From: JAGOGN01 sp036652735
GTDB taxonomy: Bacteria > Bacillota > Clostridia > Lachnospirales > Lachnospiraceae
Assembly: GCA_036652735.1 (NCBI GenBank)
Contig: JAVVVI010000053.1
Coordinates: 1-5,981, forward strand
Direction of reading: 5' to 3'
Length of the DNA: 5,981 nt
Part shown: piece after piece, positions 1-5,940 of the stretch
How the letters are laid out: the number at the start of each line of letters is the position of its first letter
Position numbering within the stretch: the stretch's first letter is position 1
The notes under the pieces: generated by a model
Databases searched by the model: none
The model's input: the letters and a program-made list of their open reading frames with translations, nothing else
What the model was told of the DNA's origin: nothing
Translations under genes and position numbers: made by a program

Positions 1-90
1 TACAAGCCCTTTAGAGTATACTGGGCTAAAATATGTCCGTCTATTTTGTGGTGCATCAGGCGGACACATTCCACTACTATAAACCTTCAT
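1..90 (-). CDS. Hypothetical protein, N-terminal part only (runs off left edge)
   Basis: The reverse strand opens with ATG at 90-88 and stays open for all 30 codons to the window edge, reading MKVYSSGMCPPDAPQNRRTY and then FSPVYSKGLV. A perfect AGGAGG lies 7 bases upstream of the ATG, which makes the start convincing. I do not recognise the family. The visible part has no signal peptide or membrane segment; it is polar, with a Cys-Pro-Pro-Asp stretch at residues 9-12. Only the start is visible, so no function is proposed. The gene points away from everything else in the window and has its own upstream region. Confidence 0.6.
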   Translation of the reverse strand, partial: MKVYSSGMCPPDAPQNRRTYFSPVYSKGLV

Positions 91-97
91 AATAAAA

Positions 98-103
98 CCT
101 CCT
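98..103 (-). promoter_or_regulatory. Ribosome binding site of the left-edge gene
   Basis: The plus strand reads CCTCCT here, which is AGGAGG on the minus strand, 7 bases before the ATG at 90-88. It is a full match to the anti-Shine-Dalgarno core and is the main support for calling the truncated left-edge gene real. Confidence 0.7.
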
Positions 104-347
104 GTAATTGTATGTAATGGGTTCAGTATACCACTGTAGGATTTGCTTGTAAATTACCCATTTTCCTTTAATCATGTCATGCGTTAATTCCAGGGGACAA
201 GTGTACTCTTTGCGAAGCAGCATACGAAACACCTCTTAAATATTTTTGCACAGTCGCGATTCAACAAGCTAAAAATTGGAAGGCATCTCATAGAATATCC
301 TGAGGCGAAATAAGTCGGAATAAGAGGTAAACGCAGATGCTTGTGTA
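104..347. other. Intergenic stretch with no gene seen
   Basis: No convincing reading frame, RNA gene, riboswitch or long repeat was found in these 244 bases on either strand. It must hold the promoter of the minus-strand left-edge gene, but no clear -35/-10 pair was found. The last 24 bases (324-347) are open in the frame of the downstream small protein and read EVNADACV. That segment looks like the first strand of its domain although it contains no usual start codon. Confidence 0.5.
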
Positions 348-632
348 GTGCTGGAATATACACAGGGGAGGTTTAAACTTTCCTGGCAGTCCGCAGCAAT
401 ACAAAAATATGACTGGATTGGTTTGTATTCAAGCGAATTGGATGATGATTCTGACTACATAGGTGGTAATAACTGGCAATGGGCCTCAAATGGGACATCC
501 TATATTACCAATACTTCTGTTTACGCAGGTTATCAGGCCAGATACCTGAGATGGAATTACAATGAAAGCAAATACGTCTGTGTTTCAAAGACAAAACCAT
601 TTCCAAATATTCGAATATCGTCAAACGATTAA
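348..632 (+). CDS. Small beta-rich domain protein (SKICH-like), possibly a 5'-truncated remnant
   Basis: The frame reads 94 residues from GTG at 348. Recognisable pieces are YDWIGLYSS (residues 21-29), WQWASNGTSY (43-52), GYQARYLRW (61-69) and YVCVSKTKPFP (75-85). A DWIGLY strand followed by aromatic strands and a C-terminal YxxV strand recalls the SKICH-type beta-sandwich, seen in some secreted or surface bacterial proteins; the family call is by eye and tentative. There is no signal peptide or membrane segment. The GTG lacks a well-placed ribosome binding site: the nearest purine run, AAGAGG, ends 20 bases upstream. The domain-like reading continues upstream (DACVVLEYTQG) to a TAA at 321-323 with no ATG in between. 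So either an unusual start is used or this is the 3' end of a once longer gene. A strong terminator follows 10 bases after the stop. Confidence 0.45.
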   Translation: MLEYTQGRFKLSWQSAAIQKYDWIGLYSSELDDDSDYIGGNNWQWASNGTSYITNTSVYAGYQARYLRWNYNESKYVCVSKTKPFPNIRISSND

Positions 633-641
633 AAACCAAGT

Positions 642-680
642 AAAAGGGCAGGAATTTATAAGATTCCTGTCCTTTTTGTT
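642..680 (+). terminator. Rho-independent terminator, probably bidirectional
   Basis: Bases 642-655 pair with 663-676 in a 14-bp stem containing one G-T wobble (648 with 670), around a 7-base loop (656-662). A T run (673-677, then GTT) follows on the plus strand. The stem begins with AAAA, so the minus strand also ends in a short T run. It sits 10 bases after the small plus-strand gene and 41 bases past the stop of the minus-strand gene ending at 721, as expected for a terminator shared by converging genes. Confidence 0.85.
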
Positions 681-720
681 GGACCGGTTTTTCAGTAGGA
701 AGCGTTTAAATTGTGAAAAA

Positions 721-1878
721 TCAGCAGATATCACAATCGAATAATTCTAATTTAGACTGAAGAACTAGGTCCAGTCGGGTGATTGCGGTACTCATTTTAA
801 CCACATCTGCGTTGATTCTTAAAAGTTCCTGGGCAGATAAATGGAGTGCCAGTGCTTTTTGTATTTTTTCGCCTTCCGCATTTAGAATGTGAGACAAGGC
901 AGTCTGTTCTAAAGCAACGGATTCAATTAAATCGGTTAGGGCCTGATCCCAGGGTTTCGGGGCGCAGGTGGTGGTAGACATGGTTGTTGAAGTGGTGGTA
1001 GTGGTAGTGGTACTGCTGGTTGTTGTAAAGCTGGAACAGGTCCGAGTACCGGATGGGTTATATAAGTCGGGAAGCGTTCCGGTAAACAGGTTATTCACTG
1101 CTTTTATAGATCCGGTAAGATTGTGAACCATTAAGGTTCCGTAAATGCTTACGTCACCGGAATCCACAGAAGCATAGGGAGCAAGAAAAGCCCCATACAC
1201 ATCGGATTGAATCATGATGTTTGCAGCATTTGGAAAGTTCCATAAAATATGAGCGGCATCTGTTTTAGTAATAGGGGAACCATTCATAAGGGTGGTAAAT
1301 GAATTTAATGTGATCGTTGTTCCGATGATACTTATTACTGTAGTGGCAGCAGGTGGTACAACAAGATGAATGCTGGTAATTGTGCTGATGTCTGTACCGG
1401 AACCTGCTACATTTTCTGAATCAATAATAAAATTATTAAGAGAAGTACTGGTGCCGGTTAGTGTTAAGACGTGCTCCTTAATAGTTTGGGAACCCTCAAC
1501 TCCGCTGGAAGCCCACCCAATGGAAGAACAGTATAAAAAATCGGTTGCATAATCCTTGTCGGCAATGGACACCTGCTTGGGTTGATTGGGTGCTCCATTC
1601 TGATTTTGCATGGTGTATGTTACAATACTTCCACTGACAGGATCGTAGATGGTATCCTGGGAATAGTTGATGCCCCCGGTGATATCTACTTTCCCGGCAA
1701 TTGACAGACAGCGGAACATGGGGCCGCTGCCAATGGGTAAATCTGCTCCAACATTGTAATTTTTATAGAGTGCATTTCCAAATACAAGCACTTTTCCGGT
1801 TGCAAAAGTGTTGCTTTGGGTGTGGTTGCCGAATACAAAGACGTTTGTCTCATTGGCTAGAAAGAAATTTAATGCCAT
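721..1878 (-). CDS. Choice-of-anchor A family protein, probable spore coat/exosporium component
   Basis: The protein has 385 residues. Residues 1-275 look like the choice-of-anchor A adhesin-like domain: NVFVFGNHTQSN near the N-terminus, a GKVLVFGNALYKNYNVG stretch at 28-44, and the late ILWNFPNAANIMIQSDVYG-FLAPYASV block (211-238) followed by GTLMVHNLTGS. A Thr/Ser-rich linker spans about 285-304. The C-terminal 80 residues are predicted helical and start with LIESVALEQTALSHILNAEG (317-336), a segment I associate with Firmicute spore-surface and related proteins. Family recognition is from memory. There is no Sec signal peptide, no LPXTG motif and no membrane anchor, which suits a protein laid down on the spore from within the mother cell. 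The start is fixed by AAAGGAG 9 bases upstream. A sigma-K-like promoter lies about 50 bases upstream. The gene appears monocistronic. The choice-of-anchor A call is fairly firm; the spore location is inference. Confidence 0.8.
   Translation of the reverse strand: MALNFFLANETNVFVFGNHTQSNTFATGKVLVFGNALYKNYNVGADLPIGSGPMFRCLSIAGKVDITGGINYSQDTIYDPVSGSIVTYTMQNQNGAPNQPKQVSIADKDYATDFLYCSSIGWASSGVEGSQTIKEHVLTLTGTSTSLNNFIIDSENVAGSGTDISTITSIHLVVPPAATTVISIIGTTITLNSFTTLMNGSPITKTDAAHILWNFPNAANIMIQSDVYGAFLAPYASVDSGDVSIYGTLMVHNLTGSIKAVNNLFTGTLPDLYNPSGTRTCSSFTTTSSTTTTTTTSTTMSTTTCAPKPWDQALTDLIESVALEQTALSHILNAEGEKIQKALALHLSAQELLRINADVVKMSTAITRLDLVLQSKLELFDCDIC
967..1026 (-). repeat. Thr-rich low-complexity linker tract (ACN/AGN codon repeats)
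   Basis: On the minus strand this encodes about 20 residues that are Thr or Ser except for one Met (protein residues 285-304). It sits between the beta-rich adhesin-like domain and the helical C-terminal segment. At DNA level it is a run of near-identical ACC/ACT codons, so it may vary in length between strains by slippage. Such linkers are common O-glycosylation sites in surface proteins; glycosylation here is inference. Confidence 0.7.
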
Positions 1879-1887
1879 TTTGATAAT

Positions 1888-1894
1888 CTCCTTT
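1888..1894 (-). promoter_or_regulatory. Ribosome binding site of the choice-of-anchor A gene
   Basis: The minus strand reads AAAGGAG here, 9 bases before the ATG at 1878-1876. It supports this ATG as the start, and with it the absence of a signal peptide. Confidence 0.7.
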
Positions 1895-1908
1895 ACCTAT
1901 GGTTTGAA

Positions 1909-1922
1909 CACAGTAGTCTGTG
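1909..1922. repeat. Small inverted repeat CACAG-TAGT-CTGTG
   Basis: A 5-bp stem with a 4-base loop. If the sigma-K-like promoter at 1931-1957 is real, its transcript would start near 1924 and this hairpin would be the first structure of the mRNA, about 30 bases before the start codon. It could stabilise the 5' end or serve as a protein-binding site. It is short enough to have arisen by chance. Confidence 0.3.
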
Positions 1923-1930
1923 ATTCTATA

Positions 1931-1957
1931 TATCATATGAGAGAAAAAAAAAGAAGT
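1931..1957 (-). promoter_or_regulatory. Sigma-K-like promoter of the choice-of-anchor A gene
   Basis: On the minus strand the -10 region reads CATATGATA (1939-1931), a full match to the sigma-K pattern CATANNNTA. An AC dinucleotide (1957-1956), the only conserved part of the sigma-K -35, lies 16 bases upstream, which is the usual spacing. The predicted start near 1924 leaves a leader of about 45 bases with a good ribosome binding site. Sigma-K acts late in the mother cell and drives coat and exosporium genes in Bacillus and Clostridia. The match is by eye, and the -35 carries little information. Confidence 0.5.
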
Positions 1958-1962
1958 TCCCA

Positions 1963-1991
1963 TAGATTTATTCAGAGGGATGCTTTATAAT
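1963..1991 (+). promoter_or_regulatory. Candidate sigma-A promoter of the signalling operon
   Basis: A perfect TATAAT at 1986-1991 is preceded, with a 17-base spacer, by a weak -35 (TAGATT, 1963-1968). A start near 1998 would leave about 30 bases of leader carrying GAGGAG before the ATG at 2028. The promoter sits back to back with the sigma-K-like promoter on the other strand. If correct, it excludes the upstream ATG at 1980 as a start. Confidence 0.45.
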
Positions 1992-2013
1992 GAAATGCCA
2001 CGAAGAAGAAAAA

Positions 2014-2019
2014 GAGGAG
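2014..2019 (+). promoter_or_regulatory. Ribosome binding site deciding the start at 2028
   Basis: GAGGAG lies 8 bases before ATG 2028. The longer in-frame alternative, ATG 1980, would have its only purine run (AGAGGG) directly abutting the start codon, which is too close to work. It would also add a Lys/Arg-rich stretch (PRRRKRG) that is really the purine-rich leader and ribosome binding site region read as protein. Confidence 0.65.
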
Positions 2020-2027
2020 TAAAAGTA

Positions 2028-3521
2028 ATGAATAAGCAAAATAGAAACTGTCTGGTGACTTTGTTAATAACGCAGGGAATAATCTGTCTTGCTGTTCTAT
2101 CGGTGATTGTGCTTTTGTCTGAAAAAATCTATGATAATAATAAAAAAATGCTACAAAGGGTTGCAATATCTGATACAGAAGAGTTTATGAAAGAAAAAGT
2201 AGATAATACCATAATTCAAATTGACAGGGAGCGAAAAAATGCAAGAATTCAAGTTACAGACTGGATTCACTTTGCATCCATAAAAATAACAGATGAAGAG
2301 TCCATTGACGAAGTCTTGCAATGCTCCAGGGGGAACGAATATGGAAAAACGGTACAGGTACTTCTGTTAAAGCCGGAGGGACGACTTTTATGGAATGGTA
2401 AAACAGGTAAAAGATATATTAATAAAACCCAAGAGAAATTGCTTAAAAAAAATGCTTGTGTATGGAATTCGCTCTGGAAAAAAGAAGTTCAAATGATTCT
2501 ATTTGTGGAAAATAAGGATATAGATGGAGTTGTAAAAGAAAAGATACGAAGTCAGATTCACGCCGGTATCGATACAGAAAATGAATATATTTGGATTAAT
2601 GAGATCATTAACTGGGATGGTGGAGATCATTATGCAATTCGTTATGTGCATCCGAATTTAATTCATACAGAAGGCGAGTATCTGTCTACCAAAACCCAGG
2701 ATGGGAGGGGAAATTCGCCCTATGAAAAAGAATTAGAGGGAATAAAAGAAAAAGGAGAATTATTTCAAACCTATAGTTTTAAAAATAAACTGGATGACAG
2801 ACAATCGGAAAAATTTACCTATGCAAAGCTTTATGAACCCTATCAGTGGATTATTGCAACAGGAAAACCCTGGAAGGATATTTTTCATTATACCGGGCAG
2901 TTGGAACAGTACCATGGAAAATCTATTCAAAAAGCAAGGATGTTTGGCTTGCTGGGAACGGCAGTCATCTTTGGCATTGGAGTGCTTGTCTTAATCAAGA
3001 TTCAGTACAGTCATTGTAAACAAGTGGAAAATTATATTAGAATCAAGACGGAACTAGATCCGCTTACCGGCGCACTTACAAAAAAATCAGCATTTCATTT
3101 TTTTGAAAAGATACAAGAAGAGTTTCTGATTATGTCAATTAATTTGGATTATTTCAAAAAAATTACGGAGGATTACGGACAGGGTGTTGGTGACAGAATC
3201 CTTAAAAAAGTGGCACAGGAACTAATGTCGGTTACGAATAAGGAAGATAAACTGGTGCGTTGGAAAGAGGAAGGATTCCTTTTGATTGGCAGCAGTAGCA
3301 CACATAAACCGTTGAATCAGTTTGCAGAAGAACTTTTAAGTAAAGTAAACCAGCTTGAATTTAGTATAGGCGAAGTTACGTTTCATGTGTCGGTGTCCAT
3401 GGGAATTGCCTATAAAAAGCCAGATGAAGAGTTTGCAAATACCATAAAGAGAGCAGAACAGGCAATGTACAAAGCAAGCAAAACAGGTAAAAACCGTTAT
3501 TGTTTAGAAGAAATCTTATAA
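2028..3521 (+). CDS. Membrane sensor with Cache-like extracytoplasmic domain and degenerate GGDEF domain
   Basis: The protein has 497 residues from ATG 2028. One membrane segment lies at about 8-30. Then comes an extracytoplasmic region (31-302) with Cache-like features: EYIWINEI (186-193), RYVHPNL (205-211) and a late YEPYQWIIATGKPW strand. A second membrane segment (305-324) and a cytoplasmic GGDEF-family domain (343-497) follow. DPLTG (344-348) and the C-terminal AMYKASKTGKNRY are typical of diguanylate cyclases, but the signature motif reads RWKEEGF (411-417) instead of RxGGDEF. The first metal-binding Asp is Asn (INLD, Asn372) and the guanine-contacting Asn is Thr (380). The I-site RxxD reads NKED. 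Cyclase activity is therefore unlikely; a ligand-binding or protein-interaction role is inferred. It is the first gene of an operon with a response regulator and kinase, the next start lying 12 bases after its stop. ATG 1980 would add 16 residues but is disfavoured. Confidence 0.85.
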   Translation: MNKQNRNCLVTLLITQGIICLAVLSVIVLLSEKIYDNNKKMLQRVAISDTEEFMKEKVDNTIIQIDRERKNARIQVTDWIHFASIKITDEESIDEVLQCSRGNEYGKTVQVLLLKPEGRLLWNGKTGKRYINKTQEKLLKKNACVWNSLWKKEVQMILFVENKDIDGVVKEKIRSQIHAGIDTENEYIWINEIINWDGGDHYAIRYVHPNLIHTEGEYLSTKTQDGRGNSPYEKELEGIKEKGELFQTYSFKNKLDDRQSEKFTYAKLYEPYQWIIATGKPWKDIFHYTGQLEQYHGKSIQKARMFGLLGTAVIFGIGVLVLIKIQYSHCKQVENYIRIKTELDPLTGALTKKSAFHFFEKIQEEFLIMSINLDYFKKITEDYGQGVGDRILKKVAQELMSVTNKEDKLVRWKEEGFLLIGSSSTHKPLNQFAEELLSKVNQLEFSIGEVTFHVSVSMGIAYKKPDEEFANTIKRAEQAMYKASKTGKNRYCLEEIL

Positions 3522-3533
3522 GGAGATCAGTGA

Positions 3534-4235
3534 GTGGAATATACAATTTTAATTGCGGAAGATGAATGCGATATTGTGAATTTATTAAGTCTATATTTAA
3601 AAAGTAATGGTTATCGTGTGATGACAGCAGATAATGGAATGGATGCGTTTCAAATGGTGCAGACAATTCACATTGATTTAGCATTGCTGGATATTATGAT
3701 GCCGGGTATGGATGGATATGAATTAACCAGAAAAATCCGGACAATCAGTAATATGCCAATACTTTTTCTATCCGCCAAGGATCAGGAACAGGATAAAATT
3801 CTTGGGCTTACCATTGGCGCGGACGCGTATTTAACGAAACCATTTAATCCATTGGAGGTACTAGCAACGATTGCCTGTCATTTAAGAAGATTTTATGAAT
3901 TGGGCTCTGCACCCAGGGAAGATTCTATGAAAAAAATATGCGTAGGAGAACTCTTATTGGACCTGGAGGAGATGACCTTAACAAAGAATAAAATTCCCAT
4001 TTTTCTCACATCTACTGAGTATAAAATTATTGCAAAATTAATGAAGACTCCCGGAAGAGTGTATGCCAAGTCTCAACTATATGAAAGTATTAACGGAGAA
4101 TTCTTTGAAAGTGACGATAAGACCATGATGGTTCATATTTCAAAACTACGGGAAAAAATAGAGACAGACCCCAAAAATCCGCGTTACATAAAAACCATAA
4201 GGGGGCTTGGTTATAAAGTTGAAAAAGGAGAATAA
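3534..4235 (+). CDS. OmpR/PhoB-type response regulator (VanR-like)
   Basis: The protein has 233 residues, the usual size for the family. The receiver domain (about 3-118) has the acidic pair Glu9-Asp10, the phosphoacceptor Asp53 in LLDIMMPGMDG, Ser80 at the switch position and Lys102 in LTKPF, so all catalytic residues are present. A winged-helix DNA-binding domain follows (about 133-230), with FLTSTEYKII, the VHISKLREKIE recognition region and the closing IKTIRGLGYKVE. It should bind promoter DNA when phosphorylated by the kinase encoded next. The start is GTG at 3534, 8 bases after AAGGAGA (3520-3526); this ribosome binding site overlaps the stop codon of the GGDEF-like gene, which suggests translational coupling. 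The 3' end overlaps the kinase gene. Target genes cannot be told from the window. Confidence 0.92.
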   Translation: MEYTILIAEDECDIVNLLSLYLKSNGYRVMTADNGMDAFQMVQTIHIDLALLDIMMPGMDGYELTRKIRTISNMPILFLSAKDQEQDKILGLTIGADAYLTKPFNPLEVLATIACHLRRFYELGSAPREDSMKKICVGELLLDLEEMTLTKNKIPIFLTSTEYKIIAKLMKTPGRVYAKSQLYESINGEFFESDDKTMMVHISKLREKIETDPKNPRYIKTIRGLGYKVEKGE

Positions 4236-5820
4236 GAACGGGAAACAGGGAAGTTTACTTAAATTTTTAATTATAAGCTTTGGACTATTTAATACTGCTA
4301 TTTTTTTGGCACTGTTTGGTGTCTCAATTATTTCATCTATAATTGCTAATTATATGACCTTTTCACCGGATATTAAGGGTTTTCTAAATAAGGCAACAGA
4401 GCTTAAAGAGGAAGAATTCACCCAGTTAAACGTTAAAAAATATTTTGGGAAAAACGGTGAATTTATTATTATAAATCAAAGTGGGAGTGTTATCTATGCC
4501 AGCAATCCTTATTCATACAGTGATTTTTTAGACAGCGAGTTGGAGTGTATACCGGCATATGATTCGGATTATCGGATTACAGTGGAAGAACTCCCAAACA
4601 GTCTTCCAAATGGCAGATTTTTATTAACCAAGGAACGCTATCGGACGGAAGGAGAATGGGAGGAAGAAGGGTATCTTTTTTTAGACAAAGGGTTAAAGGT
4701 TGTATCCGGAACGTTATTTCCCAAACGCATCTATTTCACCAGACAGGAATTTCAGTATTTACAGGGACTGGATAAAAAAGGACGTACTATAATAAAGCAA
4801 AGTTATGAAAATAAAGAAGGGGAGAAACGAACACTTTTGTATACAACCCAACCGGTGGATGCGTTTCAATATAAAAATGCATTAATGCTGGAAAGCAGAA
4901 TTCCGTGGATTATTATGCCAATTAATTTAATACTTGCTCTTATTTATGTATGCTGGCTGGTTGGCAGGAACAAACAATTCATGGACCCATTAAATCAGGC
5001 AATGATTAATTTCTCAAATGGTGTGCCGATTCATTTAGAATGCTATAGTGGGCCGGATGAGTTTGTGGATTTTGCACATAATTTCTGCCATCTGGAAAAG
5101 CAGTTTATAAAAAGTGAGTGGGAGAGGAAGAGATTGGATTCTTCCAGACAGCAGTTACTTACGGATATTTCCCATGACTTAAAGACGCCCATTACCATTA
5201 TTCAGGGATACGCAGGGGCATTGCGGGACGGGGTAGTTCCCACAGAAGAATATAGTCAGTACCTGGATACCATTTTTAAGAAATCAGAAAAAATGGCAGA
5301 ACTGCTTTCCTTATTTCATGAGTACAGTAAACTGGAACATCCTGAAATGCCTATAACGCTAAAAAATCTGGATATTTGTGATATTATACAGAGCTATTTT
5401 TCTGACCGTTATCAGGAGCTGGAACTTTTGGGCTTTGAAATTGAAGCAGATATTCCGGATAGTGCCATTATTTGCGCCATTGACCAGGAACTATTTTGCA
5501 GAGTAATGGAAAATCTTGTTAATAATGTAATAAAATATAATCCTATAGGGACGTGTATCTTCGTTCGTGTAAGACAGAAACTCAAACAAGTGCAAATTAT
5601 AATTGGTGATAATGGAGTTGGGATACCGAAGGAATTAAGAACTACTTTGTTTGAAGCGTTTGTAACAGGAGATCCTGCTCGTGGAAAAGAACATGGATCA
5701 GGACTTGGGCTGGCAATCACAAAAAAGATTATCCAGCTGCATCATGGACAAATTATGCTTTCACAAAAAGAAAAACTAAACTGCGGTACAGAATTTTTAA
5801 TAACCCTTCCTAAAATATAA
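4219..5820 (+). CDS. Membrane sensor histidine kinase (VanS-like), partner of the upstream regulator
   Basis: The protein has about 533 residues. Membrane segments at about 12-46 and 228-249 flank an extracytoplasmic sensor region of roughly 180 residues that I do not recognise. A HAMP-like linker follows (about 250-300), then the H-box DISHDLKTP with phosphoacceptor His319, N-box NLVNNVIKYN (432-441), G1 DNGVGIP (464-470), F-box-like LFEAF and G2 HGSGLGLAI (492-500). All elements of an active HisKA/HATPase kinase are present. The start is uncertain. The frame overlaps the regulator gene and has no ATG; TTG 4219 (17-base overlap) is chosen because AGGGGG lies 13 bases upstream, while TTG 4207 would add four residues but has no usable ribosome binding site. 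A strong AAAGGAG (4224-4230) lies just inside the frame without a start codon after it. Low levels set by coupling to the regulator are plausible. Confidence 0.9.
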   Translation: MKKENKNGKQGSLLKFLIISFGLFNTAIFLALFGVSIISSIIANYMTFSPDIKGFLNKATELKEEEFTQLNVKKYFGKNGEFIIINQSGSVIYASNPYSYSDFLDSELECIPAYDSDYRITVEELPNSLPNGRFLLTKERYRTEGEWEEEGYLFLDKGLKVVSGTLFPKRIYFTRQEFQYLQGLDKKGRTIIKQSYENKEGEKRTLLYTTQPVDAFQYKNALMLESRIPWIIMPINLILALIYVCWLVGRNKQFMDPLNQAMINFSNGVPIHLECYSGPDEFVDFAHNFCHLEKQFIKSEWERKRLDSSRQQLLTDISHDLKTPITIIQGYAGALRDGVVPTEEYSQYLDTIFKKSEKMAELLSLFHEYSKLEHPEMPITLKNLDICDIIQSYFSDRYQELELLGFEIEADIPDSAIICAIDQELFCRVMENLVNNVIKYNPIGTCIFVRVRQKLKQVQIIIGDNGVGIPKELRTTLFEAFVTGDPARGKEHGSGLGLAITKKIIQLHHGQIMLSQKEKLNCGTEFLITLPKI

Positions 5821-5829
5821 ATGACGGAA

Positions 5830-5858
5830 TTTATTTACGAATCTTTAGGTTAAATAAA
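5830..5858. repeat. A/T-rich inverted repeat after the kinase gene
   Basis: TTTATTTA (5830-5837) and TAAATAAA (5851-5858) form an 8-bp all-A/T stem around a 13-base loop, 9 bases after the kinase stop. It has no G/C pairs and no T tail, so it is a poor terminator. Transcription from the operon might therefore continue into the next gene. Confidence 0.25.
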
Positions 5859-5927
5859 GCTGGAATTAAGGTTCACAGAGTATGATGAACTTTGATTCTG
5901 GCTTTCGTGTTTAAAATAAAATGACCT

Positions 5928-5933
5928 AAGGAG
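5928..5933 (+). promoter_or_regulatory. Ribosome binding site of the right-edge gene
   Basis: AAGGAG lies 7 bases before ATG 5941, supporting a real start although only 41 bases of the gene are present. Confidence 0.7.
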
Positions 5934-5940
5934 AAAAAGG

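Noticed and set aside
107..114. CATACAAT on the minus strand, resembling a sigma-E -10 box, upstream of the left-edge gene
   Set aside because: A start about 7 bases downstream would fall inside the AGGAGG ribosome binding site, and no -35 match is present at the right distance.
562..744. Plus-strand frame of 60 codons
   Set aside because: It overlaps the small beta-rich gene, runs straight through the terminator hairpin and ends inside the converging gene; it has no ribosome binding site.
1904..1932. TTGAAC-17-TATATA as a plus-strand promoter
   Set aside because: Each box matches only 4 of 6 consensus bases; the TATAAT at 1986-1991 is better and better placed for the start at 2028.
1370..1990. 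Three plus-strand frames of 60 codons opposite and beside the choice-of-anchor A gene
   Set aside because: They are antisense shadows without ribosome binding sites, and the opposite strand has a clear domain reading.
1972..2166. Minus-strand frame rich in Phe/Leu/Tyr
   Set aside because: The hydrophobic look comes from reading the A-rich start of the GGDEF-like gene backwards; no start signal.
3376..3684. Minus-strand frame of 102 codons
   Set aside because: It lies opposite the end of the GGDEF-like gene and the start of the response regulator, both of which have family motifs.
5412..5720. Minus-strand frame of 102 codons
   Set aside because: It lies opposite the kinase ATPase domain, whose N, G1 and G2 motifs prove the plus-strand reading.
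5821..5940. Possible c-di-GMP riboswitch before the chemotaxis-like gene
   Set aside because: The 120 bases lack the conserved GEMM core and its paired stems; only a weak A/T inverted repeat is visible.
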